Below are positions 1-5,911 of a DNA stretch of 7,294 bases, piece after piece (positions within the stretch are counted from its first letter, which is position 1; the number at the start of each line of letters is the position of its first letter). The DNA comes from Massilia sp. GTDB taxonomy: Bacteria > Pseudomonadota > Gammaproteobacteria > Burkholderiales > Burkholderiaceae_D. The stretch is taken from the NCBI GenBank assembly GCA_003520365.1, contig DOUW01000370.1, forward strand, positions 1 through 7,294. The letters are read 5' to 3'. The notes under the pieces are model-generated. The model had not been told where the DNA came from. It did not search any database and saw only the letters and a program-made list of their open reading frames with translations. A program made the translations under genes and the position numbers.

Positions 1-698
1 CGCACGGTGCTGACGCTTTCGATGGCGGTCTTGAGCTTGTCGATGGTGCCGTTGGCATTGCCGGCGCCGGTGCCGTCGTTGGCAGTGCTGTCGCTGATCT
101 CGGTGCCCTTGGCGGTGGCCGTGCCGATCGCCGCGCCGCCATTGAAGCCCAGTGCGGCCAGCTGGATGTTGGTGTGCATCGTCGTGACGTTGCTGCTGAT
201 GTTCAGCGACATCTTCTCGTCTTTCGAAGCACCGATCTGGAAGTCGATCGCAGCGGCGAACTTGCCCAGCGAACCAGCGGTGTTGTTCAGCAGGCCGGTG
301 CCGCCGAAGCTCGTGTTCTTGACGATGTTGCTCAGTTCATCGGTCAGGGAATTGAATTCGGACTGCATCGCGGTGCGGTCGGCGGTCGACGAGGAACCGT
401 CGGCAGACTGGGTCGCCAAATCCTTCATGCGGGTCAGGATGTTGGTGACTTCGTCGAGCGCGCCTTCGGCGGTCTGCATCATCGAGATCGAGTTCTGGGT
501 GTTGCGCATGGCAACGGCCATGCCGCTGGTCTGGGCTTTCAGGCGGGTCGCGATCTGCAGGCCGGCGGCGTCGTCCATGGCCGAGTTGATGCGGAAGCCC
601 GTCGACAGGCGGGTCATCGAGGTCGACAGGGTGGACTGGGTGCGCGCCAGCGAATTCTGCGCCGACAGGGCGGCATTGTTGGTGTGAAGGCTCAGCAT
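1..698 (-). CDS. fliC: Flagellin, 5' part (3' end outside the window)
   Basis: This is the structural subunit of the flagellar filament, exported by the flagellar type III system. The minus-strand frame is open from the ATG at 698-696 to the window edge (232 complete codons). The N-terminus begins MLSLHTNNAALSAQNSLART, the bacterial flagellin D0 signature. It continues with RLSTGFRINSAMDDAAGL at residues 30-47 and the D1 helix region up to about residue 140. Arg90 and Leu94 fall at the same positions as the TLR5-contact residues of Salmonella FliC, with Lys92 and Asp93 between them. Residues 218-232 (TIDKLKTAIESVSTV) already look like the start of the C-terminal D1 helix, so the whole protein should be only about 280 residues, with almost no variable D2/D3 domain. 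An AGGAG ribosome binding site lies at 709-705, six bases before the ATG. The gene is divergent from the glycosyltransferase. Family assignment is secure; the exact paralogue name is less so. Confidence 0.95.
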   Translation of the reverse strand, partial: MLSLHTNNAALSAQNSLARTQSTLSTSMTRLSTGFRINSAMDDAAGLQIATRLKAQTSGMAVAMRNTQNSISMMQTAEGALDEVTNILTRMKDLATQSADGSSSTADRTAMQSEFNSLTDELSNIVKNTSFGGTGLLNNTAGSLGKFAAAIDFQIGASKDEKMSLNISSNVTTMHTNIQLAALGFNGGAAIGTATAKGTEISDSTANDGTGAGNANGTIDKLKTAIESVSTV

Positions 699-703
699 GG
701 AAA

Positions 704-731
704 GCTCCTGGGAGGGTGGGGTTCAAGGAGC
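704..731 (-). promoter_or_regulatory. Possible hairpin covering the flagellin ribosome binding site
   Basis: In the flagellin mRNA sense, GCTCCT at 731-726 is a perfect complement of AGGAGC at 709-704, which contains the Shine-Dalgarno AGGAG. The loop is 16 bases (725-710) and C-rich. If it forms, it would hide the ribosome binding site. The stem is only six pairs (four of them G-C), so stability is moderate. Sequence shows the pairing; a regulatory role is inference. Confidence 0.4.
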
Positions 732-892
732 AGTAGGTCTGCTCTCAATAGTACAAGACGACCGTTTCAAAGGTTCATTAAATGCCGTAGGGAAATTTTC
801 GGGAATAACGGACTGTACAGGGAGGAAGAACGTGCATGCATGTCCACTTCGCTGACCGTCTGGGCGGCATGGTACAAACAGGGCGTTGTTTC

Positions 893-921
893 TTGCGGAA
901 CAATTTTTCAACACCTATAAT
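893..921 (+). promoter_or_regulatory. Sigma70-type promoter for the glycosyltransferase
   Basis: The -35 element is TTGCGG (893-898) and the -10 is a perfect TATAAT (916-921), separated by exactly 17 bases that are AT-rich. Transcription would start near 928, giving a leader of roughly 70 bases before the ATG at 1000. It would drive the glycosyltransferase and probably the methyltransferase after it. Confidence 0.7.
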
Positions 922-999
922 GGCTCCAATCAGCAGCCGCATCCTGGCGTGCTGCCTTCTGCGCAGTGACATTGGCATGCACCGTGCGTTCTAGCAACC

Positions 1000-1830
1000 A
1001 TGAGGCAATCGCAAGAAATGAAGTGCATATACATCAATCTCGACAGCGCAGGCGACCGACGTACCCGCTTTGAAGCGAACTGGGCCGCTAACCGGGGCGC
1101 TGACTGGCGCCTCGAGCGCTTTGCCGCGCTCGATACCCGTTATGTCGAGCAGCACGCCGTTGGCGGCACGCTGCGTCCCGCCGAGAAGGCCTGCTTCCTC
1201 AGCCATTGCTCGTCGATCGCGCTGAACATGAATGCCACCGCGCCCCTGTTCGTGTTGGAGGACGACGCGGTCCTCGGCCCGCATAGCGCGCCGACGATCG
1301 ATAACTTCCTGCGGGTCAGCGATAACTACGACTGGGATATCGTGTTCACCGAAGTCGGGATCGTGTCCCCGGCGGCGATGCTCGATCTCATCAAGCTGCG
1401 CCAGGAGCTGACCGGCAAGGACGAGGTGCGCCTGCTCGACCTGGCGAAGTTGCCGTTCGGCGGCGCAACCGGTTACATCATCAATCACCGTTCGTTGAAG
1501 AAGATCGGCGCACTGCTCGGCGTGCACGAAGAGCTTCATATCCCCTACGACTTGTTGCTGCGCAAGCTGATCTACGAAAAGAAATTGAAGGGCCTGGTGT
1601 TCTTCCCCTTCGTCAGCTCGCTTTCCAGCGCCTCGCCGTCCGATATTCGCGTGGAGGGCGCGGCCGACAGGATCTGGACGGCGTTTCGTCAGCTCGCCTG
1701 GCTGGACCGCGACCTCGACGCGCTGCGGCCTGCGATCGAGCAGATCGGCGAGGACCTATGCGACGAGGAGAGCAGGCTGCTTGGAATCTTGCTGGCAGGA
1801 CAGGCGTCCCCGTCGTTCGTGACGAAGTAG
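1000..1830 (+). CDS. Glycosyltransferase family 25 (LPS biosynthesis type)
   Basis: The gene encodes a predicted cytoplasmic sugar transferase of 276 residues, in the GT25 family that adds sugars (often galactose) to lipooligosaccharide or other surface glycans. Visible family hallmarks are an N-terminal beta strand CIYINLD (9-15) followed by an Asp-Arg-Arg segment, EKACFLSH (62-69, matching the usual Gly-Cys-x-Leu-Ser-His block), the acidic metal/donor motif LEDDAV (86-91), and GGATGYIINHRSLKKI (154-169), the family's acceptor-side loop. There is no signal peptide or membrane helix. The family usually starts just before the Ile-Asn-Leu-Asp strand, so the ATG at 1018 is an equally good start; neither has a strong ribosome binding site. 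Local GC is about 52-57% in the lines counted, lower than in dusA, and the ATA codon near the start is unusual for this genome. The methyltransferase follows after 54 bases, probably in the same transcript. The sugar and acceptor cannot be read from the sequence. Confidence 0.85.
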   Translation: MRQSQEMKCIYINLDSAGDRRTRFEANWAANRGADWRLERFAALDTRYVEQHAVGGTLRPAEKACFLSHCSSIALNMNATAPLFVLEDDAVLGPHSAPTIDNFLRVSDNYDWDIVFTEVGIVSPAAMLDLIKLRQELTGKDEVRLLDLAKLPFGGATGYIINHRSLKKIGALLGVHEELHIPYDLLLRKLIYEKKLKGLVFFPFVSSLSSASPSDIRVEGAADRIWTAFRQLAWLDRDLDALRPAIEQIGEDLCDEESRLLGILLAGQASPSFVTK

Positions 1831-1884
1831 GGGCATGCCGGAACCGTTTTGCGACGGGGCTTTAGCGATCAACAGGATTAATCT

Positions 1885-2634
1885 ATGGAAAACCAAGCGG
1901 TTCACGACTGCCCGGTGTGCGGTACGCACGCCGAGCTCTACGACGTTGTCGACTTCAACAAGAGCTGCAGGGAAAGCGAAGGCATTCACCTGCATTTGTG
2001 CGGCGTGCCCATCTACTATCGCCGCTGCGCTGCCTGCGAGTACACGTGGGCGCCGGAGTTCCGGGACTGGTCGGATGAGGATTTTCTCAATCATATATAT
2101 AACGAGGACTACGTCCACGTCGACCCCGACTACATCGCGGTTCGCCCGCAAGGCAATGCCGAAGTGGTCGCCCAATTGTTCGGCAAGCAACGCGACCGCA
2201 TCCGCCACCTCGACTATGGCGGCGGCAATGGCGGCCTGAGCAGCATCCTGGCGCAGCAGGGGTGGGATACGACCAGCTACGATCCCTTTCCCGGCGATGG
2301 CACCGCGGCGGCGTCGCTCGGCAAATTCAACCTGATCACGTCGTTCGAGGTGTTCGAGCACGTACCGGACCCTAACACGCTCATGGCCAACCTGCGTCTC
2401 CTGATGGATGAGGAATGCCTGGTCCTGTTCTCGACGCTGGCCAGCGACGGCAACATCGCGCCGAAGGGGCGCCTGAACTGGTGGTATGCCTCGCCGCGCA
2501 ATGGCCACATCAGCCTGTTCTCGACGCGCAGCCTGGCCTTGTTGGCGGAAAAATACGGCCTGGGTTTCCGCAGTTTCAGCCCGACCACGCATTGCTTCTT
2601 CACGCGCTTCCCGGACTGGGCCGGCATTTCCTGA
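1885..2634 (+). CDS. Class I SAM-dependent methyltransferase with N-terminal cysteine pairs
   Basis: This is a 249-residue predicted methyltransferase of the Methyltransf_23-like type. The SAM-binding motif I is HLDYGGGNGGLSSIL (108-122), an acidic residue ends strand 2 (Asp133), and SFEVFEHVPDP (153-163) is the motif IV block typical of this family. PRNGHISLFSTRSLALLAEKYGL (split at 204-214 and 215-226) matches the family's C-terminal helix segment. The N-terminus has CPVC (9-12) and CAAC (48-51), a spacing that suggests a small zinc ribbon, with further Cys28 and Cys39 between. An AGGA at 1874-1877 sits seven bases before the ATG. GC is about 50-57% in the lines counted, and rare ATA appears in the run near 2096. 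Given the preceding glycosyltransferase, the likely target is a sugar or glycan. Such cysteine-pair N-termini also occur in sugar C-methyltransferases, but this protein lacks their extra C-terminal domain. The substrate is unknown. Confidence 0.8.
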   Translation: MENQAVHDCPVCGTHAELYDVVDFNKSCRESEGIHLHLCGVPIYYRRCAACEYTWAPEFRDWSDEDFLNHIYNEDYVHVDPDYIAVRPQGNAEVVAQLFGKQRDRIRHLDYGGGNGGLSSILAQQGWDTTSYDPFPGDGTAAASLGKFNLITSFEVFEHVPDPNTLMANLRLLMDEECLVLFSTLASDGNIAPKGRLNWWYASPRNGHISLFSTRSLALLAEKYGLGFRSFSPTTHCFFTRFPDWAGIS

Positions 2635-2678
2635 GCCGGGAACGGCGAGGAAGACCGGCAGGGAGAGGCGCACTCGGG

Positions 2679-2684
2679 TAGAAT
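2679..2684 (+). promoter_or_regulatory. Candidate -10 box upstream of dusA
   Basis: TAGAAT stands about 95 bases before the chosen dusA start, and a G-rich tract precedes it. At a 17-base spacing the -35 position reads CGGCAG, which is poor. An alternative dusA ATG at 2683 overlaps this box, which would argue against that start if the promoter is real. Confidence 0.25.
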
Positions 2685-2696
2685 GTGCCCCCTTCG

Positions 2697-2724
2697 GCGT
2701 CGCCATGCCTGCCCAGGGCGACGC
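2697..2724 (+). repeat. Inverted repeat (8-bp stem) in the dusA leader
   Basis: GCGTCGCC (2697-2704) is perfectly complementary to GGCGACGC (2717-2724) with a 12-base loop. It lies between the candidate -10 box and the dusA start. A second, weaker 5-bp stem (GCCCG 2744-2748 with CGGGC 2757-2761) follows. There is no T-tract, so it is not an intrinsic terminator. It may simply be leader structure in GC-rich DNA. Confidence 0.45.
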
Positions 2725-2778
2725 ACGGCGCGGCGCCGCTCCGGCCCGCGTCCGTCCGGGCAGCTCTCTTGGACCAAC

Positions 2779-3798
2779 ATGAACGTAGCACACACCCAGG
2801 CAGCGGCCACCGCCGCGCTGCCGAGCCGCCGCCTGTCGGTTGCCCCGATGATGGACTGGACCGACCGCCACTGCCGCGTGTTCCACCGCCAGATCACCCG
2901 TCACACCTGGCTGTACACCGAGATGGTCACCACCGGCGCGCTGGTCTACGGCGACGTCGAGCGCCACCTGCGCTACGACGAGGTCGAGCATCCGATCGCC
3001 CTGCAGCTGGGCGGCAGCGAGCCGGCCGACCTGGCGAAAAGCGCGAAGCTGGGGCAGGAGTGGGGCTACGACGAGGTCAACCTGAACTGCGGCTGCCCGT
3101 CCGAGCGGGTGCAGAAGGGCGCGTTCGGCGCCTGCCTGATGAACGAGCCGCAGCTGGTGGCCGACTGCGTGAAGGCAATGCGCGACGCGGTCACGATCGA
3201 CGTCACCGTCAAGCACCGCATCGGCATCGACCACAACGAAAGCTACGATTTCGTGCGCGATTTCGTCGGCACCATTGCCGACGCCGGCTGCGTCACCTTC
3301 ATCGTCCACGCCCGCAACGCCATCCTGAAGGGCCTGTCGCCGAAGGAAAACCGCGAGATCCCGCCGCTGCGCTACGAAGTGGCCTACCAGCTCAAGCGCG
3401 ATTTCCCTGAGCTGGAAATCATCATCAACGGCGGCGTGAAGACCGACGACGAGATCGCCGCCCACCTGGCGCACGTGGACGGCGTCATGCTGGGGCGCGA
3501 GGCTTATCACAACCCCTGGGTGATGGCGAACTGGGACTTGCGCTTCTACGGGAGTGATGCCGCACCGAAGACCCGCGCCGAGGTGCTGGCCGCGATGGTC
3601 CCCTATATCGCCGACCAGCTGGCACGCTATGGCGGCCATGGACTCAAGCTCAACAGCATCACGCGCCACATGCTGGGCCTGACCGCCGGCCTGCCGGGCG
3701 CCCGCGCCTTCCGCCAGATGCTGTCCGACCCGAAAAAGCTCGCCAGCGGCGATCCGCGACTGCTGCTCGAAGCGGCCGCCCACATCCGCGATCTCTGA
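2779..3798 (+). CDS. dusA: tRNA-dihydrouridine synthase A
   Basis: DusA is an FMN enzyme that uses NADPH to reduce uridines 20/20a in the tRNA D-loop; it acts in the cytosol. The 339-residue product, close to the usual family length, shows the FMN-barrel start APMMDWTDRHCR (22-33), YTEMVTTGAL (46-55), the active-site block NLNCGCPSERV (101-111) with catalytic Cys106 in the Gly-Cys-Pro triplet, VKHRIGID (144-151) with the conserved Lys145, IVHAR (175-179) with His177, INGGV (216-220) and GREAYHNP (239-246). These match E. coli DusA closely, so DusA is preferred over DusB or DusC. I chose the ATG at 2779 because translation from the upstream ATG at 2683 adds 32 Arg/Pro-rich residues that do not look like the family. 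The ribosome binding site is weak. It is 144 bases downstream of the methyltransferase and has much higher GC than that gene. Confidence 0.95.
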   Translation: MNVAHTQAAATAALPSRRLSVAPMMDWTDRHCRVFHRQITRHTWLYTEMVTTGALVYGDVERHLRYDEVEHPIALQLGGSEPADLAKSAKLGQEWGYDEVNLNCGCPSERVQKGAFGACLMNEPQLVADCVKAMRDAVTIDVTVKHRIGIDHNESYDFVRDFVGTIADAGCVTFIVHARNAILKGLSPKENREIPPLRYEVAYQLKRDFPELEIIINGGVKTDDEIAAHLAHVDGVMLGREAYHNPWVMANWDLRFYGSDAAPKTRAEVLAAMVPYIADQLARYGGHGLKLNSITRHMLGLTAGLPGARAFRQMLSDPKKLASGDPRLLLEAAAHIRDL

Positions 3799-3834
3799 TC
3801 GCCTTCCCGTCTCCTTCCTTTTCTTCCCGACTCA

Positions 3835-3858
3835 CGGTGGTGCGCCAATGCACCACCG
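3835..3858. terminator. Perfect 9-bp stem-loop after dusA
   Basis: CGGTGGTGC (3835-3843) pairs perfectly with GCACCACCG (3850-3858) around a six-base loop, 36 bases after the dusA stop. It is the strongest hairpin in the gap and is well placed to end or protect the dusA transcript. No T-tract follows on either strand, so a classical intrinsic terminator is not supported. Confidence 0.45.
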
Positions 3859-3887
3859 GCGTGCATTCGCGCCCTGTAACCAATATT

Positions 3888-3909
3888 CCTGTAGGAAATT
3901 TACTACAGG
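3888..3909. repeat. Inverted repeat CCTGTAG / CTACAGG
   Basis: Seven-base perfect arms at 3888-3894 and 3903-3909 flank an eight-base AT-rich centre. It could be a protein binding site or a hairpin. The word CTACAG recurs at 3950-3955. Confidence 0.45.
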
Positions 3910-3943
3910 GTCGTCGGAATTTGTGTAGACAGGTCCGACCGTG

Positions 3944-3959
3944 CTTGCTCTACAGCAAG
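3944..3959. repeat. Inverted repeat CTTGCT / AGCAAG
   Basis: Six-base perfect arms at 3944-3949 and 3954-3959 flank a four-base centre, CTAC. Short enough to be chance alone, but it is part of the dyad cluster. Confidence 0.35.
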
Positions 3960-4050
3960 ACTCCATCCATAATTTCGTTCGCAACAATAAGATTTGCTGA
4001 AGAAACGTTCCTGTCCCGTGAGGCGTTTCCTTCGAGATGCAGATTTTTCC

Positions 4051-4064
4051 TGACTAGACAGTCA
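4051..4064. repeat. Inverted repeat TGACT / AGTCA
   Basis: Five-base perfect arms with a four-base centre, followed directly by ATTTTT. It touches the -35 position of the candidate receptor promoter. The stem is too short for a confident terminator. Confidence 0.3.
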
Positions 4065-4088
4065 ATTTTTGATTTATCCTTTCGGAAA
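4062..4088 (+). promoter_or_regulatory. Possible sigma28 (FliA) promoter for the chemotaxis receptor
   Basis: TCAATTTT (4062-4069) resembles the sigma28 -35 consensus at six of eight bases and is followed at the usual 11-base spacing by TTCGGAAA (4081-4088), which matches the -10 consensus at only four of eight. Sigma28 commonly drives chemotaxis receptors. An alternative is a sigma70 -10 TACAAT at 4089-4094, which lacks a well-spaced -35. Low confidence. Confidence 0.25.
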
Positions 4089-4104
4089 TACAATTTCCGT
4101 AAGG
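4078..4104. repeat. 27-base dyad upstream of the chemotaxis receptor
   Basis: Read outward from a three-base centre ACA (4090-4092), CGGAAAT (4083-4089) mirrors ATTTCCG (4093-4099). Then comes one T/T mismatch (4082 and 4100), then CCTT (4078-4081) mirrors AAGG (4101-4104). Eleven of twelve positions in each arm pair. It ends 76 bases before the receptor start and overlaps the candidate -10. It could be an operator or, in RNA, a leader hairpin. Confidence 0.55.
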
Positions 4105-4128
4105 GAAGTCATTGTCGAAAAGGACTTC
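4105..4128 (+). repeat. Inverted repeat GAAGTC / GACTTC in the receptor leader
   Basis: Six-base perfect arms at 4105-4110 and 4123-4128 with a 12-base loop abut the 27-base dyad directly, so the two could stack in RNA. No T-tract follows. Confidence 0.35.
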
Positions 4129-4180
4129 ACGCGGACATAAAATCCAAAGCAAATCTGACAACAGAAGAGGGAAGGGCGAG

Positions 4181-5839
4181 ATGAATTTATCGAACATGAA
4201 GGTCGGGATGCGCCTGGGGCTGGGTTTTGCCCTGGTGCTGGTGTTGCTGGTGGCTGTGACCGTGGTCGGCGTGCTGCGCATGGCCCAGATCCAGGACCGT
4301 CTCGATCATGTGGTGAGCGTGAACAACGTGTCGAGCCGCATGGTCATCGAGATGCGCAACAACGTGCAGGACCGCCTGGCCTCGCTGCGCGTGCTGACCC
4401 TGATGGCCGACCCGGCCGACATGGAGCCCGAGCTCAAGAAATTCAAGGACCAGAGCGCCCGCTACACCGCGGCCCAGGACAAGCTGAGCCAGATCTTCGC
4501 AGCCGACGGCACCGATGCCGAAAAGGCGCTGCTGGCCGAGGTCAAGCAGCACGAAGCCGCCGCCCTGCCGGCCATCGCCAAGGCCTCGGAACTCTACCTC
4601 GCCAACAACGCCATGGATGCGACCCGCGTGATGGTGCGCGAAGTGCGTCCGGTCCAGAAGAAGTGGACCGAAGCCCTGGACCAGCTGGTCGCCCTGGAAG
4701 ACAAGCAGAGCGCCCAGAGCCAGCAGGACGCCGCCGACGCGTTCGTGAACGCCCGTAACTTCATGGTCATCATGCTGGTCGTCGCCGTCGTCATGGGCGT
4801 GGCGGCCGCCTGGGTCATCACCCGCGGCCTGCTCAAGCAACTGGGCGGCGAGCCCGACTACACCACGAAGATCGCCGGCAGCATCGCCCACGGCAACCTG
4901 GCGATCGCGATCGACACCAGCACCGCCGAGCGCGGCAGCCTGCTGGCCGAGATGAGCGAGATGCGCAACAGCCTGGTCAAGATCGTCGGCCAGGTGCGCC
5001 GCGGCACCGAAACCATCGGCACCGCCTCGCGTGAAATCGCCGCCGGCAACATCGACCTGTCCTCGCGTACCGAACTGCAGGCCAGCTCGCTCGAGAAGAC
5101 CGCCTCGGCCATGGAAACCCTGACCACCACCGTCAAGCAGAACGCGGACCATGCCCGCGAAGCGAACCAGCTGGCCGCCACCGCCTCGGACGTGGCGCGC
5201 AAGGGCGGCGACGTGGTGTCGCAGGTGGTCGGCACGATGGGCGAGATCAACAGCTCGGCCAGCAAGATCGCCGACATCATCGGCGTCATCGACGGCATCG
5301 CCTTCCAGACCAACATCCTGGCGCTGAACGCCGCGGTGGAAGCGGCGCGTGCCGGCGAACAGGGCCGCGGTTTCGCGGTCGTGGCATCCGAAGTGCGCAA
5401 CCTGGCCCAGCGCTCGGCCGCCGCGGCCAAGGAAATCAAGACCCTGATCGGCGACTCGGTCGAGAAGGTCGAGCGCGGCAGCAAGCTGGTCGGCCAGGCC
5501 GGCGTCACGATGGACGAGGTGGTGGCGAGCGTCAAGCGCGTGACCGACATCATGGGCGAGATCGCCAACGCCAGCGCCGAGCAGAGCGCCGGCATCGAGC
5601 AGGTCAACATGTCGATCATCGAGATGGACAGCATGACCCAGCAGAACGCCGCACTGGTCGAGGAAGCCGCCGCCGCCGCGCAGTCCCTGCGCGACCAGTC
5701 CGGCGGCCTGGTCGATACGGTCAGCGTCTTCAGGATTCCCGAGCGGGAGCGGGCATTGCGCGGCAGCCCGGATATCGACTCCAGGGCGCCCGGCGTCGGG
5801 TGGGCGCGGGCGGAACGGGCCGCGCTGGCGCTTTCCTGA
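4181..5839 (+). CDS. Methyl-accepting chemotaxis protein
   Basis: This is an inner-membrane chemoreceptor of 552 residues that senses a periplasmic ligand and controls CheA through CheW. Order of parts: TM1 about 11-33, a helical periplasmic region about 34-190 that fits a four-helix-bundle sensor, TM2 about 194-214, HAMP from about 215 to 270 beginning after the [11 protein letters not shown] segment, then a cytoplasmic signalling coiled coil. The hairpin tip is recognisable at 370-413, including [20 protein letters not shown] (375-394) and [14 protein letters not shown] (397-410). Methylation helices lie near 297-312 and 488-506, with Gln/Glu pairs. The C-terminus has no NWETF-like CheR/CheB tether; instead there is an Arg/Ala-rich tail (519-552). 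The ATG at 4181 is preceded by a purine-rich GGAAGG (4170-4175), five bases away. An earlier in-frame TTG at 4112 would add 23 basic residues before TM1 and is less likely. The ligand cannot be told from sequence. Confidence 0.95.
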   Translation: MNLSNMKVGMRLGLGFALVLVLLVAVTVVGVLRMAQIQDRLDHVVSVNNVSSRMVIEMRNNVQDRLASLRVLTLMADPADMEPELKKFKDQSARYTAAQDKLSQIFAADGTDAEKALLAEVKQHEAAALPAIAKASELYLANNAMDATRVMVREVRPVQKKWTEALDQLVALEDKQSAQSQQDAADAFVNARNFMVIMLVVAVVMGVAAAWVITRGLLKQLGGEPDYTTKIAGSIAHGNLAIAIDTSTAERGSLLAEMSEMRNSLVKIVGQVRRGTETIGTASREIAAGNIDLSSRTELQASSLEKTASAMETLTTTVKQNADHAREANQLAATASDVARKGGDVVSQVVGTMGEINSSASKIADIIGVIDGIAFQTNILALNAAVEAARAGEQGRGFAVVASEVRNLAQRSAAAAKEIKTLIGDSVEKVERGSKLVGQAGVTMDEVVASVKRVTDIMGEIANASAEQSAGIEQVNMSIIEMDSMTQQNAALVEEAAAAAQSLRDQSGGLVDTVSVFRIPERERALRGSPDIDSRAPGVGWARAERAALALS

Positions 5840-5863
5840 AAATGGCGCTGCGCGTGGCATAAT
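5836..5863 (+). promoter_or_regulatory. Candidate promoter for the ABM/SRAP gene pair
   Basis: CTGAAA (5836-5841) and CATAAT (5858-5863) are spaced by 16 bases and match sigma70 -35 and -10 at four and five of six positions. The -35 overlaps the stop codon of the receptor gene. A start site near 5870 would put the GC-rich hairpin at the very 5' end of the mRNA. Confidence 0.45.
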
Positions 5864-5871
5864 CCCGGCCA

Positions 5872-5890
5872 GGCGCGCAGTCCGCGCGCC
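5872..5890 (+). repeat. All-GC 7-bp hairpin in the ABM leader
   Basis: GGCGCGC (5872-5878) pairs perfectly with GCGCGCC (5884-5890) around a five-base loop. It stands between the candidate promoter and the ribosome binding site AAGGA at 5900-5904. No T-tract follows. It may stabilise the 5' end of the transcript or weakly terminate read-through from the receptor gene. Confidence 0.5.
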
Positions 5891-5911
5891 GCTTCAGGGA
5901 AGGATGCTTCA

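Larger units (their letters stand above)
699..999. other. Divergent intergenic region between flagellin and glycosyltransferase
   Basis: These 301 bases contain no convincing gene. They hold the leader of the flagellin (ribosome binding site at 709-705), a rightward sigma70-like promoter at 893-921, and two short palindromes, CTGTACAG at 813-820 and TGCATGCA at 834-841. The GC content is lower than in the flanking genes. I looked on the minus strand for a sigma28 promoter, which flagellin genes commonly use, and found no spaced pair of elements that I trust. A weak sigma70-like TTTAAT on that strand (782-777) lies 17 bases after TTCCCG, but the -35 is poor. Confidence 0.6.
3799..4180. other. 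AT-rich intergenic leader before the chemotaxis receptor
   Basis: These 382 bases hold no supported gene. GC falls to about 38-43% between 3961 and 4080, against about 70% in dusA. The stretch contains six perfect or near-perfect short inverted repeats (listed separately), a possible sigma28-like promoter near 4062, and the ribosome binding site region of the receptor. An open plus-strand frame from 3837 to 4184 is built of rare codons and looks like chance. Confidence 0.6.

Noticed and set aside
7..920. Plus-strand frames across the flagellin region
   Set aside because: They are the complement of a clear flagellin N-terminus and carry no motif of their own.
1808..1833. Imperfect dyad at the end of the glycosyltransferase gene (TTCGT / ACGAA with outer C and G runs)
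   Set aside because: The inner stem is only five pairs, the outer parts are offset, and no T-tract follows, so a terminator is not supported.
1756..3783. Long minus-strand open frame of 675 codons
   Set aside because: It is antisense to the end of the glycosyltransferase, the methyltransferase and dusA, all with clear family motifs. Its translation is a low-complexity His/Arg/Val/Ala mix typical of a shadow frame in GC-rich DNA.
3837..4184. Plus-strand open frame of 115 codons before the receptor
   Set aside because: It lies in AT-rich, dyad-rich DNA, overlaps the receptor start and shows no family resemblance or coding bias.
4187..5860. Minus-strand open frame of 557 codons
   Set aside because: Antisense shadow of the chemotaxis receptor, Gly/His/Asp-rich with no domain I recognise.
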